A stretch of 47,119 nt of DNA from Clostridia bacterium (GTDB lineage: Bacteria > Bacillota > Clostridia > Oscillospirales > Acutalibacteraceae). Below, one piece after another: positions 15,783-24,151 of this stretch. Every line of letters begins with the position of its first letter. Position 1 is the first letter of the stretch. The stretch is taken from contig JAQXHF010000027.1 in the NCBI GenBank assembly GCA_029007095.1, forward strand, positions 1 through 47,119, in the 5' to 3' direction. Made by a program: the position numbers and the translations under genes. The notes under the pieces are model-generated. The model did not search any database. It was not told the origin of the DNA and saw only the letters and a program-made list of their open reading frames with translations.

Positions 15783-16793
15783 ATGAACGATTCCGTGACT
15801 TCAAACAGAATACAAAAGTGGGATATATTAAAAGCCGAGCTGATTTTTCTTGTTATTTTGGGGCATCTCGTGGATGTCTTTACAGAGGAGTATGCCGCGG
15901 CAAGGTCAATTTTTATTTTCATTTACACTTTTCATATGCCGCTTTTTATGTTTGTATCAGGTCTTTTTTCAAAAAGAATGATTGAGCAAAAGCGTTTTGA
16001 CAGAATTTTCGGTTATTTCTCGGTTTTTGTCTTTGATATGCTCCTGCGGCTTCTTATGTATCACGGAGAGAGCAGCGATTTGTTTTCGACCACCTCCGCG
16101 CCGTGGTATATGTTGGCTATGATTATGTGCGCTCTTATGACGATGTTTTTCAAGCGGTTTTCACCGGCTTATGTTTTGTGCTTCGCGGTTGTTTTTGCCT
16201 GCTTACTTGGCTATAATACGGGTGAAATGGAGCTTTTTGCGTTTTCAAGGTCTGTCGTTTTCTTCCCGTTCTACTTCCTCGGATATATCTGCGACCGTGA
16301 AAAGCTTGAAGCTTTCTGCTCCGGGAAAATCAAAAAAATTGTCGCGGCAGTTCTTATAACCGTGCTTGCGGTTGTTGCGTTTGTTTTTATTGATAAAGTT
16401 TATTGGCTGCGCCTGCTCCTTACTGCTCATTCACCGTACGAAGTTCTCGGAGCGGTAAGCTGCCGATACGGGTTCTTTATAAGACTTGCGTATTATCTCG
16501 TCGCTTCGGTTGCGGGACTGTGCGTTATAGTCCTGACTCCGAATTCTACCAAAATCAAGACTGTAACAAGAATCGGACAACGAACCTTGGCTATATATGT
16601 TTTTCAGGAAATTATGTGGGCAGCCTATCTGAAATTAAATATTAAAGGCTTGCTTGAATACTTCTTTCACGGTTACGCGGTATGGTTTACAATACCAATA
16701 GCCGCCGTCGGAGTAATCGTTATGTCGTTTGGCATTTTTGATAAAATAGTTAAAAAAATTTATAATGTACCGATGAAAAAACAGTCGGAATAA
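15783..16793 (+). CDS. Membrane acyltransferase, family 3
   Basis: Integral membrane protein of 336 residues with about ten hydrophobic helices, from the acyltransferase-3 family (OafA-like) that transfers acetyl or other acyl groups to sugars or lipids. The family start KWDILKAELIFLVILGHL and the TFHMPLFMFVSGLFSKR segment are clear; the catalytic His is probably that of LGH. The ATG used here has GCAGGTG 5 nt ahead. The longer ORF-track start lies inside the predicted -10 element and is excluded. The target glycan is unknown. An aldo/keto reductase gene follows after 13 nt. Confidence 0.87.
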   Translation: MNDSVTSNRIQKWDILKAELIFLVILGHLVDVFTEEYAAARSIFIFIYTFHMPLFMFVSGLFSKRMIEQKRFDRIFGYFSVFVFDMLLRLLMYHGESSDLFSTTSAPWYMLAMIMCALMTMFFKRFSPAYVLCFAVVFACLLGYNTGEMELFAFSRSVVFFPFYFLGYICDREKLEAFCSGKIKKIVAAVLITVLAVVAFVFIDKVYWLRLLLTAHSPYEVLGAVSCRYGFFIRLAYYLVASVAGLCVIVLTPNSTKIKTVTRIGQRTLAIYVFQEIMWAAYLKLNIKGLLEYFFHGYAVWFTIPIAAVGVIVMSFGIFDKIVKKIYNVPMKKQSE

Positions 16794-16806
16794 AAGGAGA
16801 TTTTTT

Positions 16807-17718
16807 ATGAAAAGACAGTTGATAGGCGGAGTTGTTGACGCTCCGGTAATAATTCACGGATGTTGGAGAACAGGCGGATTGACGCAGAAGCAAAGCGACG
16901 AGCTTTTAATGACTGCCGTTGAGAACGGAATTGATTACATAGATACCGCCGATATTTACGGAGGCGGAAATTCCGAGAAGCTGCTCGGTCAGTCGGTTAA
17001 AAACTGCATTGACAGGGAAAAAATTAAAATCCAGACAAAATGCGCCATACATGACGGACTGTACGATTTTTCTTACGAATATATCATAAAGGCGGTTGAC
17101 GCGAGCCTGAAACGCCTTGATACGGAGTATATCGACACCCTGATTCTTCACCGTCCCGACGCGCTTATGGAGCCGGAGGAGGTTGCGCGGGCTTTTGAAA
17201 AGCTCATTTCGGAGGGTAAAGTGCGCCATTTCGGAGTCAGCAACCATTCGTCGTATCAAATGCGCCTTTTGCAAAAATATGTTCCTGTGAAGCTCATTAC
17301 AAATCAGCTTCAATTTTCCGTAACAAATTCAAGTATGATTGACTTCGGAATGAATGTAAATGTTGAGCATGAGCCTGCAACCGACCGCGACGGCGGAATC
17401 CTCGACTACTGCCGCCTGAATGATATTACAATTCAGGCGTGGTCGCCGCTCCAATACGGAATTTTTGAGGGTTGCTTTATCGGAAGCGAAAAGTATCCTC
17501 AGCTTAACGCCGCGCTGCAAAAATTTGCCGACGAACATTCTATAACAAAGGCCGCCGCCGCTTTTGCGTGGATTTTGCGCCATCCTGCCAAAATTCAGCC
17601 CGTTTGCGGCTCTACCAACCCTCAGCACCTAAAAGAAATCTGCGCCGCCGCAGATGTTGAGATGACGAGAGCGGAGTGGTACGAAATTTATAAAAGCGCA
17701 GGCAACAGGATTTTATAA
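16807..17718 (+). CDS. Aldo/keto reductase
   Basis: NAD(P)H-dependent oxidoreductase with a TIM-barrel fold, 303 residues, resembling the YdhF subgroup. The catalytic tetrad is visible: D46 and Y51 in DYIDTADIYGGGNSE, the Lys of IQTKCAI (about 79) and the His of LILHRPD (about 119). The cofactor phosphate segment appears late as VCGSTNPQHLKE. The substrate is not predictable from sequence. AAAAGGAG precedes the ATG, and the 13-nt gap from the acyltransferase suggests cotranscription. No terminator is visible after it, but nagB has its own promoter. Confidence 0.92.
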   Translation: MKRQLIGGVVDAPVIIHGCWRTGGLTQKQSDELLMTAVENGIDYIDTADIYGGGNSEKLLGQSVKNCIDREKIKIQTKCAIHDGLYDFSYEYIIKAVDASLKRLDTEYIDTLILHRPDALMEPEEVARAFEKLISEGKVRHFGVSNHSSYQMRLLQKYVPVKLITNQLQFSVTNSSMIDFGMNVNVEHEPATDRDGGILDYCRLNDITIQAWSPLQYGIFEGCFIGSEKYPQLNAALQKFADEHSITKAAAAFAWILRHPAKIQPVCGSTNPQHLKEICAAADVEMTRAEWYEIYKSAGNRIL

Positions 17719-17734
17719 AATTGTCGGTATAATA

Positions 17735-17763
17735 TTTACATTTAACTCGTAAAATGGTAAAAT
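17735..17763 (+). promoter_or_regulatory. nagB promoter
   Basis: TTTACA (17735-17740) and TAAAAT (17758-17763) are 17 bp apart, 38 nt before the nagB ATG. The ORF-track start at 17754 falls within this promoter. Confidence 0.6.
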
Positions 17764-17801
17764 ATAGATATTCTATGATTTGCAAACCGGAGGAATTCAA
17801 A

Positions 17802-18527
17802 ATGGATATTCGTATTTTTAATGACGCTGAGGAAATCGGAGTTGCCGCGGCGGAGCTTTACAGAGAGCTTCTTACCGAGAAGCCGAATGCGGTTCTCGGA
17901 CTTGCAACAGGAGCGACTCCCGTTCCTACATATAAAAATTTGATAAAGCTCTGCAACGAGGGCAAAATCAGCTTTAAGGATGTTACCACCTTTAACCTTG
18001 ACGAGTATTGCGACCTCGACAAGAACGATAAGAACAGCTACTACACCTTTATGCATGAAAATCTTTTCAACAGCATTGATATTATGGAGGAGAATGTGAA
18101 TTTCCTCGACGGCAATACTGCCGATTGCGACGCCGAGAGCAAGCGATATGCCGAGGCTATCAAGGCTGCGGGCGGAATCGACTTACAGCTCCTCGGAATC
18201 GGCACAAACGGACATATTGCTTTTAACGAGCCTGCCGACAAGTTTACCGACGAAGCTTTCAAGGTTACTCTCACTCAAAGTACGATAAACTCAAATCAAA
18301 AGTATTTCGGAGATGTTCCGATGCCGAGATACGCTATGACTATGGGCATCGGCTCAATAATGCGCTCAAAGAAAATTCTGCTTATCGCAACGGGCGAGTC
18401 CAAGGCTAATGCGATAAAGGCTTTGATTTCGGGCAATGTTACCCCGCAGATTCCGTGTTCGATACTCAACGAGCATCCCGATACCGTAATTATGCTCGAC
18501 AAGGAGGCCGCGAGCCTGATTAAATAA
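17802..18527 (+). CDS. nagB: Glucosamine-6-phosphate deaminase
   Basis: Converts glucosamine-6-phosphate to fructose-6-phosphate and ammonia, the last step of amino-sugar catabolism. The 241 residues from the GGAGG-preceded ATG match the usual Firmicutes length. The motifs are GLATGATPVPTYKNL (phosphate binding), FNLDEYCDL (catalytic Asp region) and LLGIGTNGHIAFNEP. The longer ORF-track form starts in the promoter and adds 16 non-family residues. It precedes a GPH-family symporter by 21 nt. No nagA is seen, so the pair may act on imported amino sugars or oligosaccharides processed elsewhere. Confidence 0.95.
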   Translation: MDIRIFNDAEEIGVAAAELYRELLTEKPNAVLGLATGATPVPTYKNLIKLCNEGKISFKDVTTFNLDEYCDLDKNDKNSYYTFMHENLFNSIDIMEENVNFLDGNTADCDAESKRYAEAIKAAGGIDLQLLGIGTNGHIAFNEPADKFTDEAFKVTLTQSTINSNQKYFGDVPMPRYAMTMGIGSIMRSKKILLIATGESKANAIKALISGNVTPQIPCSILNEHPDTVIMLDKEAASLIK

Positions 18528-18548
18528 AATTTAAAAGTTGGTGAACTT

Positions 18549-19973
18549 ATGTCAAAGTCAAAGAAACAAACGCTCACTTTCGGTAAGGCGCTGATGTACG
18601 GCCTCGGAATTTTCGGAGTTCAGTTCTTCATCGGCTATGTCAATTCGTACCAATCTCAGTTCTACACAAGTATTTTCGGCGCTGATTTGATGATTTGCGC
18701 TGTGATTATACTTGTCAGCAAGGTGATAAGCTCTTTTGCCGATCCTATTATCGGAAACATAATCGACAACAGTCACTTTAAATCGGGCAAGATGCTTCCG
18801 TTTGTCAGGATAAGCGCTCTGCCGCTTGCACTTATGACAACGCTGCTTTTTGTAAAAATACCGTTTGCAAACAGCTTCCTTATGTACGCTTACATAACGG
18901 TCACTACCGTGCTGTGGAATATCTGTATGTCGTTTGCGGATATCCCGTCGCAGGGTATGCTTGCTTTGCTCAGCTCCGATTCGGGCGAGAAGAGTATGGC
19001 GGCAGGTATCTCAAACACTATGAGGACGATAGCGCTCGGCGCTCCCGGAGTTGTCGTTCCGCTCGCTTGTATATTGACCGGCTCTGCCGAAATTACAGAG
19101 AAAGAATATCTTATCGCGGCGGTTATAATAGATGTCGTCGGTCTGCTTCTCTATCTCGGAATCACAAGAGGTTCAAAAGAGGTTGTTCAGTCCCCTCCGC
19201 AGAAGATGTCGTTCAAAGATATGTTTGACGAGCTTAAAAACAACCGTATGCTTTTGATAGTATTCCTGATATATATGCTCGGATTCGGCAGGAATATGGC
19301 TATGGGCATAGGAGTTCAGACTGCGGCGGTGCTTTTTGATGTTGTTAAGTTTGACATCGGTTCTTTACACATTGAGCTTGCAGGTGAAAATCTCTCGATA
19401 GTTCTCGGTATGGCGAGCGCGGTTGCCGCAATGATTTCTATTGTTGTTGCGCCGATTATCAACTCTAAGCTCGGTGAGAAGAAAACTTACCTCGCTTTCG
19501 GCGTTTACGGTACGGTTACGAGCGTTGTCTGCTATCTGCTGTTTGTTTTCGGCGGCGAAGCTTTCCGCTCGTTTACGGCGATTATGCTTTATCAGTTCAT
19601 AATCGGATTTATGTTCGGTACACACGGCTATTCGCCTATGGTTATGCTCAGCGATACCGTTGACTATCAGGAAATGATAACCGGCAGACGAACCGAAGGT
19701 ATCCAGTATTCCGTTCTGAGCCTCGGAATAAAGCTGTCCAATGCTATCAGCGTTGCCGGCGGAATTTTCATAGTTGGTCTTTCGGGATATCAGGGAACTA
19801 TGACCTATGCCGATGTTACTCCTTCTATGCAGAATACGGTTACACTTGCGTACTGGCTCATTCCCGGCATATGCGTTGCCCTGAGCTGCATACCCGTCCT
19901 CTTCTACAAAATAGACGCCAATGTAAAAGCTCAGATTGATGACTATAAAAAGAACAAGGTTGATGTTCTGTAA
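18549..19973 (+). CDS. GPH-family sugar:cation symporter (MFS)
   Basis: Twelve-helix membrane transporter of 474 residues from the glycoside-pentoside-hexuronide family (MelB relatives). Typical features are the N-terminal KALMYGLGIFGVQ, the loop SSFADPIIGNIIDNSHFKSGKMLPF with its acidic residue in helix II, and TVDYQEMITGRRTEG in the second half. The substrate cannot be read directly. Its place right after nagB suggests an amino sugar or a glucosamine- or mannose-containing oligosaccharide. It ends at a strong bidirectional terminator. A weak GGTGA site precedes the ATG. Confidence 0.9.
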   Translation: MSKSKKQTLTFGKALMYGLGIFGVQFFIGYVNSYQSQFYTSIFGADLMICAVIILVSKVISSFADPIIGNIIDNSHFKSGKMLPFVRISALPLALMTTLLFVKIPFANSFLMYAYITVTTVLWNICMSFADIPSQGMLALLSSDSGEKSMAAGISNTMRTIALGAPGVVVPLACILTGSAEITEKEYLIAAVIIDVVGLLLYLGITRGSKEVVQSPPQKMSFKDMFDELKNNRMLLIVFLIYMLGFGRNMAMGIGVQTAAVLFDVVKFDIGSLHIELAGENLSIVLGMASAVAAMISIVVAPIINSKLGEKKTYLAFGVYGTVTSVVCYLLFVFGGEAFRSFTAIMLYQFIIGFMFGTHGYSPMVMLSDTVDYQEMITGRRTEGIQYSVLSLGIKLSNAISVAGGIFIVGLSGYQGTMTYADVTPSMQNTVTLAYWLIPGICVALSCIPVLFYKIDANVKAQIDDYKKNKVDVL

Positions 19974-20019
19974 AATTTGACAAGATACAAAAGCAAACAC
20001 TTCATTCCAAAAAAATAAT

Positions 20020-20061
20020 CCACTCGAAAAAGAAATTTCCGTTCTTCTTCGAGTGGTTTTT
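20020..20061. terminator. Strong bidirectional terminator
   Basis: CCACTCGAA (from 20020) pairs with TTCGAGTGG (to 20056) and the stem extends inward through AGAA/TTCT. TTTTTG follows on the plus strand; on the minus strand the stem is followed by ATTATTTTTTT. It separates the GPH transporter from the convergent exonuclease gene. A second smaller repeat, ATCGCA-CAAA / TTTG-TGCGAT (20069-20096), lies between it and the exonuclease stop. Confidence 0.85.
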
Positions 20062-20096
20062 GTCTTATATCGCAACAAACAGGGAATTTGTGCGAT

Positions 20097-20624
20097 TTAT
20101 CTTAAATTCAGTATTTTTTGTATCAGCTCGTAGGTTACCGTGCAGTCCGACAATGCCCTGTGAGAAACGCCCTCTATGCCGAAATAATCCTTTAAATAGG
20201 AGAGCTTGTGACATTTTAACTGCGGCAGAGCTTCCCGTGAAAGTTTCAGGGTATCAAGCGTTTTGTTAGACGGAGTGAAGCCGAAATTAAGCTGAGCCTG
20301 ATGCGAGATGAACCGCATATCAAAACCGATATTGTGACCGACTATAACCCTATCCTCGGCGAAGTCAAAAAATCGGCAAAGCACAGATGAAATATCGTCC
20401 GCGTCTTTGAGCATAGAGTTATCAATTCCGGTAAGATTCACTATGAAAGGATCAATGATTTTTGAAGTATATACAAGCTCCGAAAAGCTGTCCGCTATTT
20501 CGCCGCCGTCGATTTTAAGAGCGGAAATCTCGATAATATCATTGGTTGAGCAGTTGATACCGGTGGTTTCGATATCCACTACCGCGTAATCTGTCAAAGC
20601 TCTGAACTCCTGCTCGATTTTCAT
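20097..20624 (-). CDS. DEDDh 3'-5' exonuclease (DnaQ/PolC-like)
   Basis: Stand-alone 3'-5' exonuclease of 175 residues with the proofreading-type fold. Exo I is VDIETTG (D17, E19), Exo II is GHNIGFDMRF (Asp about 103) and Exo III is HRALSDC, giving the DEDDh set. It lacks the polymerase of PolC and the other domains of DinG-like proteins. Possible roles are proofreading in trans, DNA repair or RNA trimming. GGAGGG precedes the ATG. The gene faces the GH38 gene divergently, with a palindrome over both -35 elements. Confidence 0.9.
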   Translation of the reverse strand: MKIEQEFRALTDYAVVDIETTGINCSTNDIIEISALKIDGGEIADSFSELVYTSKIIDPFIVNLTGIDNSMLKDADDISSVLCRFFDFAEDRVIVGHNIGFDMRFISHQAQLNFGFTPSNKTLDTLKLSREALPQLKCHKLSYLKDYFGIEGVSHRALSDCTVTYELIQKILNLR

Positions 20625-20659
20625 TTTGCTCCCTCCGGCTTTCTGCTGTTATTGCTATA

Positions 20660-20725
20660 ATTATATAGCATACGACAACAAAATTCAACAAATTTGTTGA
20701 CACAAAACTTTGCGTAAATTATAAT
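20660..20725. promoter_or_regulatory. Divergent promoters bridged by a palindromic operator candidate
   Basis: For GH38 on the plus strand, TTGACA (20697-20702) and TATAAT (20720-20725) are 17 bp apart, a full consensus promoter. For the exonuclease on the minus strand, TTGAAT (20683-20688) and TATAAT (20660-20665) are 17 bp apart. A perfect 14-bp palindrome, CAACAAATTTGTTG (20686-20699), overlaps both -35 hexamers. A repressor bound there would shut both promoters. Hexamers and palindrome are direct observations; the operator role is inferred. Confidence 0.65.
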
Positions 20726-20754
20726 TGTTTTATCATACACAAAGGGGGATTACA

Positions 20755-23700
20755 TTGAAAACTACAATGGCAGGAATACTCGGAAACCTCATAAAACAGG
20801 TCAAGGGTAAAATCGTAACCGATACTATGAATATTCCCGAATGGGAGAGCCGTACGGGTAAGCATATCGAACCAGGCAAGTTCGTTTATGACGACGGACT
20901 CGAAACTATAAGAATTAACGACCGCTGGAATGCGGGTTATGACGATACAAGATGGTTCTCGGCTCAGGCGGTAATTCCGCAGAGCATGGAGGGTAAAAAG
21001 CTCTATCTGCGACTGAACTTCGGCGGCGAAGCTCTCGTCAGAATCGGAGGCAAGATAGTCGGCGCTATCAGCATGGGTGAAAATTGGACGGATCGCGACC
21101 TTATTCTGATTGATGAATTAAAGGCAGGCGACAAGCTCGATATCGAGGTGGAAGCGACCGTAAACAACGGTGTTTTCTGCGACTACGCTATGGCGGGCCA
21201 AAAATACCTCACATATACCGTAGAAACCGCACGGATAGACGCTATTCACGAGGAAACAGAGCAGTATTACTTTGATTTGAACTGCGCTTTTGAATCGCTT
21301 GAACAGATAGAAGATAAGGTTATATATGAAAGAGTATATACGGCGATAGACGAATCGCTGCATTGCCTTGACTTCGACTTTGATGGCGAAGTTTTTTACT
21401 CAACCGTTCCCGCGGCAAGAAAGAAGCTTAACGATATGCTTAACGCTATCCCTGACGCTAAGCAGGGCGAGATTTGTATGCTCGGACACAGTCATCTTGA
21501 TGTCGCATGGCTGTGGACAACGAGAGAACTTGTACGCAAGACGGCGAGAACTTTCAGCAACAATCTGGCGCTTATCAAAAAATATCCTGACTTTAAATTC
21601 ACTCAGAGTCAGGCAATAGTGTATGATTATATGAAAAAATACTATCCCGATATTTTCGAGGAAGTAAAGCAGGAAGTAAAAGCCGGTAGATGGGAAATAG
21701 TCGGCAACGCGTGGGTTGAGGCCGACACAAACCTTGCAAGTGGCGAATCGCTAATCCGTCAGCTTCTTTACGGCAGAGAATTCTTTATGAAAGAATTCGG
21801 CGTCTGCTCCGATACATACTGGCTGCCCGACTGCTTCGGTTTTACCTGGGCGCTGCCGCAGATAATCAAGCGCTCCGGTATGAAATATTTTTATACTGCC
21901 AAGCTCTATTATAACGCTACGCATAAATTCCCGTATTCGGTATTTAACTGGAAATCTCACAGCGGCGACGAGGTAATTGCCTGCGTTCAGCAGCAGCATT
22001 ACGAGGGAGAATATAACGCTGCTTATATACGCGATTGCTGGGAACGCAGCAATCAGGAGGACATTACTTCAAAAGCGGTAGGCTGCTTCGGCTACGGCGA
22101 CGGCGGCGGCGGTTGCACCGTTACAATGGTTGAAAATTCCAAGCGTTTCGAGAATATGCCCGGTATGCCCAAGGCTCGCAACACCTTTGCACGGGATTTC
22201 TTTGATGGTATGGAGCAGTATAAGGACGAGCTTCCGACCTTTAACGATGAGATGTACTACGAAAATCATCGCGGTACTTTCACAAGTCAGGCGTTTATCA
22301 AGAAGAATAACCGCAGAGGCGAGTTTATGTTCAGAAACGCTGAATTTGTAAATGTGCTCAGCTCTCTTGTTTTCGGCTCCGAATATCCGGGCGAGGAAAT
22401 GGAAAAGGGTTGGAAAATACTTCTTACCAATCAGTTCCACGATATTCTTCCCGGAACATCTATCCATGAAGCTATGGAAATGACAAGGCAGGAATATGCC
22501 GAGATGAACGAGATCGGCGGCGAACTTATCGGTTCTGCGATGAATACGCTGAATTCTCAGATAACCGTTGACGGAAATGGCGTCATAGTCTGGAATATGA
22601 ATTCGATGCCGCAGAGCGGAATTGTCAGCGCAGAGCTTCCGTTTGATTGCGGTTCGCTCACGGCAGCCGACGGAAAACTCTGCAAATTCACCAAGGACGG
22701 CAGAAAGATTACATTCATTGCCGAAGATGTACCGCCTATGGGATATGCCGTTTTCAAAGCGGTCGAAAGCGCGGCAGAAAGCGAAAAGGTTACCGCAAAG
22801 AAAAATCTGCTTGAAAACTCCAAGCTGAGAGTCGAGCTTGACGAGAACGGAAATATAGAAAGACTTTATGATAAAGTGAACGACAGAGAAGTTCTGACCG
22901 GCAAGGGCAATCGTCTCTGCATTTTCCAGGATAAGCCGATTCACGAGAGCGCATGGAACCTCGAACTTAACTATCAGAAAAAGCGTTGGGATATCGACAA
23001 AGCCGACAGCGTAGAGGTTATCGAAGCGAGCGAAGTCCGCGGAGTTGTCCGTACAGTTCGCACTTTCAACAAGTCTGTTATAACACAGGATATAATTCTT
23101 CGCGCCGACGCCGATTATGTTGATTTTGATACAAGCGTTGATTGGCACGAAACCGAAAAGGTGCTCAAAGCCGAATTCCCGGTAAGCGTTAAGAATAATT
23201 ATGCAAACTACGAGATAGCTCACGGCTCGATAAGCCGCCCGACTCATTGGAACTATTCGACCGACCTCGTAAGATTTGAGGTTTGCGGCCATAAATGGGC
23301 AGACCTTTCGGAGGGCGACTACGGAGTAAGTATAATTAACGACTGTAAGTACGGCTATGACATTAAGGACAGCCGTATGCGAATAACCTTGATGCGCGCT
23401 CCGATTTGCCCCGATCCGGTCGGCGACAAGGGCGTAAACACCTTCGTTTACAGACTGTATCCTCATGCCGGCAGTTGGGAGCAGGCAGATACCGTAAAGT
23501 ATGCTTTTGAGCTGAATCAGCCTCTCAAAGGCTTTGCCGCAGAGAATCAGAGCGGCTCGCTTCCCGAATCACATTCGTTTATCACGGTTAACCGAGAGGA
23601 AGTAATCATTGACGCAGTTAAACCGGCTCAGGACGGCAACGGAATCATTATCCGTATGTATGAATCGGAGAATAAGCGCGGCAATGTAGAAGTCAAGCTC

Positions 23701-23835
23701 GGCTTCGGAAAATTCAGCAAGGTTGTCGAATGTAACCTTATGGAAGTCGATGAGAACGAAATTCCGTTTAACGGTAATTCATTTAACCTCTTCATCACTC
23801 CGAATCAGGTTCGTACTTTCAGGCTTATTCCCTGA
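20755..23835 (+). CDS. Cytosolic alpha-mannosidase, GH38
   Basis: Retaining alpha-mannosidase of 1,026 residues, the size of the cytosolic class II enzymes. An N-terminal beta domain (about 1-230) precedes the catalytic core MLGHSHLDVAWLW (zinc His and Asp, about 247-251). The nucleophile Asp is in WLPDCFGF (about D359). YGDGGGG is a further family motif, and long beta-sandwich domains finish the protein. There is no signal peptide, so it acts on imported oligosaccharides. The start is TTG with GGGGG 6 nt ahead; the ORF-track start lies inside the -10 element, and the next ATG is 12 nt later. A consensus promoter under a palindrome suggests strong but repressible expression. Confidence 0.95.
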   Translation: MKTTMAGILGNLIKQVKGKIVTDTMNIPEWESRTGKHIEPGKFVYDDGLETIRINDRWNAGYDDTRWFSAQAVIPQSMEGKKLYLRLNFGGEALVRIGGKIVGAISMGENWTDRDLILIDELKAGDKLDIEVEATVNNGVFCDYAMAGQKYLTYTVETARIDAIHEETEQYYFDLNCAFESLEQIEDKVIYERVYTAIDESLHCLDFDFDGEVFYSTVPAARKKLNDMLNAIPDAKQGEICMLGHSHLDVAWLWTTRELVRKTARTFSNNLALIKKYPDFKFTQSQAIVYDYMKKYYPDIFEEVKQEVKAGRWEIVGNAWVEADTNLASGESLIRQLLYGREFFMKEFGVCSDTYWLPDCFGFTWALPQIIKRSGMKYFYTAKLYYNATHKFPYSVFNWKSHSGDEVIACVQQQHYEGEYNAAYIRDCWERSNQEDITSKAVGCFGYGDGGGGCTVTMVENSKRFENMPGMPKARNTFARDFFDGMEQYKDELPTFNDEMYYENHRGTFTSQAFIKKNNRRGEFMFRNAEFVNVLSSLVFGSEYPGEEMEKGWKILLTNQFHDILPGTSIHEAMEMTRQEYAEMNEIGGELIGSAMNTLNSQITVDGNGVIVWNMNSMPQSGIVSAELPFDCGSLTAADGKLCKFTKDGRKITFIAEDVPPMGYAVFKAVESAAESEKVTAKKNLLENSKLRVELDENGNIERLYDKVNDREVLTGKGNRLCIFQDKPIHESAWNLELNYQKKRWDIDKADSVEVIEASEVRGVVRTVRTFNKSVITQDIILRADADYVDFDTSVDWHETEKVLKAEFPVSVKNNYANYEIAHGSISRPTHWNYSTDLVRFEVCGHKWADLSEGDYGVSIINDCKYGYDIKDSRMRITLMRAPICPDPVGDKGVNTFVYRLYPHAGSWEQADTVKYAFELNQPLKGFAAENQSGSLPESHSFITVNREEVIIDAVKPAQDGNGIIIRMYESENKRGNVEVKLGFGKFSKVVECNLMEVDENEIPFNGNSFNLFITPNQVRTFRLIP

Positions 23836-23863
23836 TTTTCGGTTCACCTCACATAAAAACCAG

Positions 23864-23903
23864 GGCGCTGTAAAAAAACGAAAGTTTTTTACAGCGCCTT
23901 TTA
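23864..23903 (+). terminator. Terminator after the GH38 gene
   Basis: GGCGCTGTAAAAAA (from 23864) pairs with TTTTTTACAGCGCC (to 23898), capped by a C-GAAA-G tetraloop and followed by TTTT. It is a strong hairpin 28 nt after the GH38 stop. It immediately precedes repeat copy A. Confidence 0.85.
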
Positions 23904-23913
23904 AGGTGATGGG

Positions 23914-24150
23914 AAAAAAAGATGAAGAACGGACAAACTGAGCAAAATCAAGACTTTCGTCTTGATTTTGTCTGCCCGACGGCGTACAAAGGTACGCCGA
24001 GTGGCGAAGTTTGTTCGTAGTATAAAACATAAAATATTTACATTTTACACTTTAATGTAATTTTATGGGGTTCTTACGGTTTTCCATACCGAAGAATCCC
24101 CTTGTATTATACGGTTTTATACGGTCTTCGCTTTTTTTACATCCCCTTTT
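23914..24150 (-). repeat. Structured intergenic repeat, copy A (after rarA)
   Basis: About 237 bp that recur, inverted, at 46879-47119; roughly nine in ten positions agree by eye. It begins 1 nt after the rarA stop and is oriented with rarA. Internal structure, read in the rarA direction: a direct repeat of ACCGTATA, a GGGG...CCCC hairpin, a TTACATT/AATGTAA hairpin, then a three-way-junction-like domain. That domain is closed by CGAACAAACT/AGTTTGTCCG and contains CGGCGTAC/GTACGCCG and a 12-bp AT-rich stem, and it is followed by a T7 run. Together with the terminator above, it fills the whole 315-bp gap between GH38 and rarA. No plausible gene lies in it. Confidence 0.85.
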
Positions 24151-24151
24151 A

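Noticed and set aside
22069-23466. 465-aa ORF on the minus strand inside the GH38 gene
   Set aside because: Antisense shadow of a clearly coding gene; Cys/Ile/Arg-rich low-quality sequence, no ribosome site, no recognisable motif.
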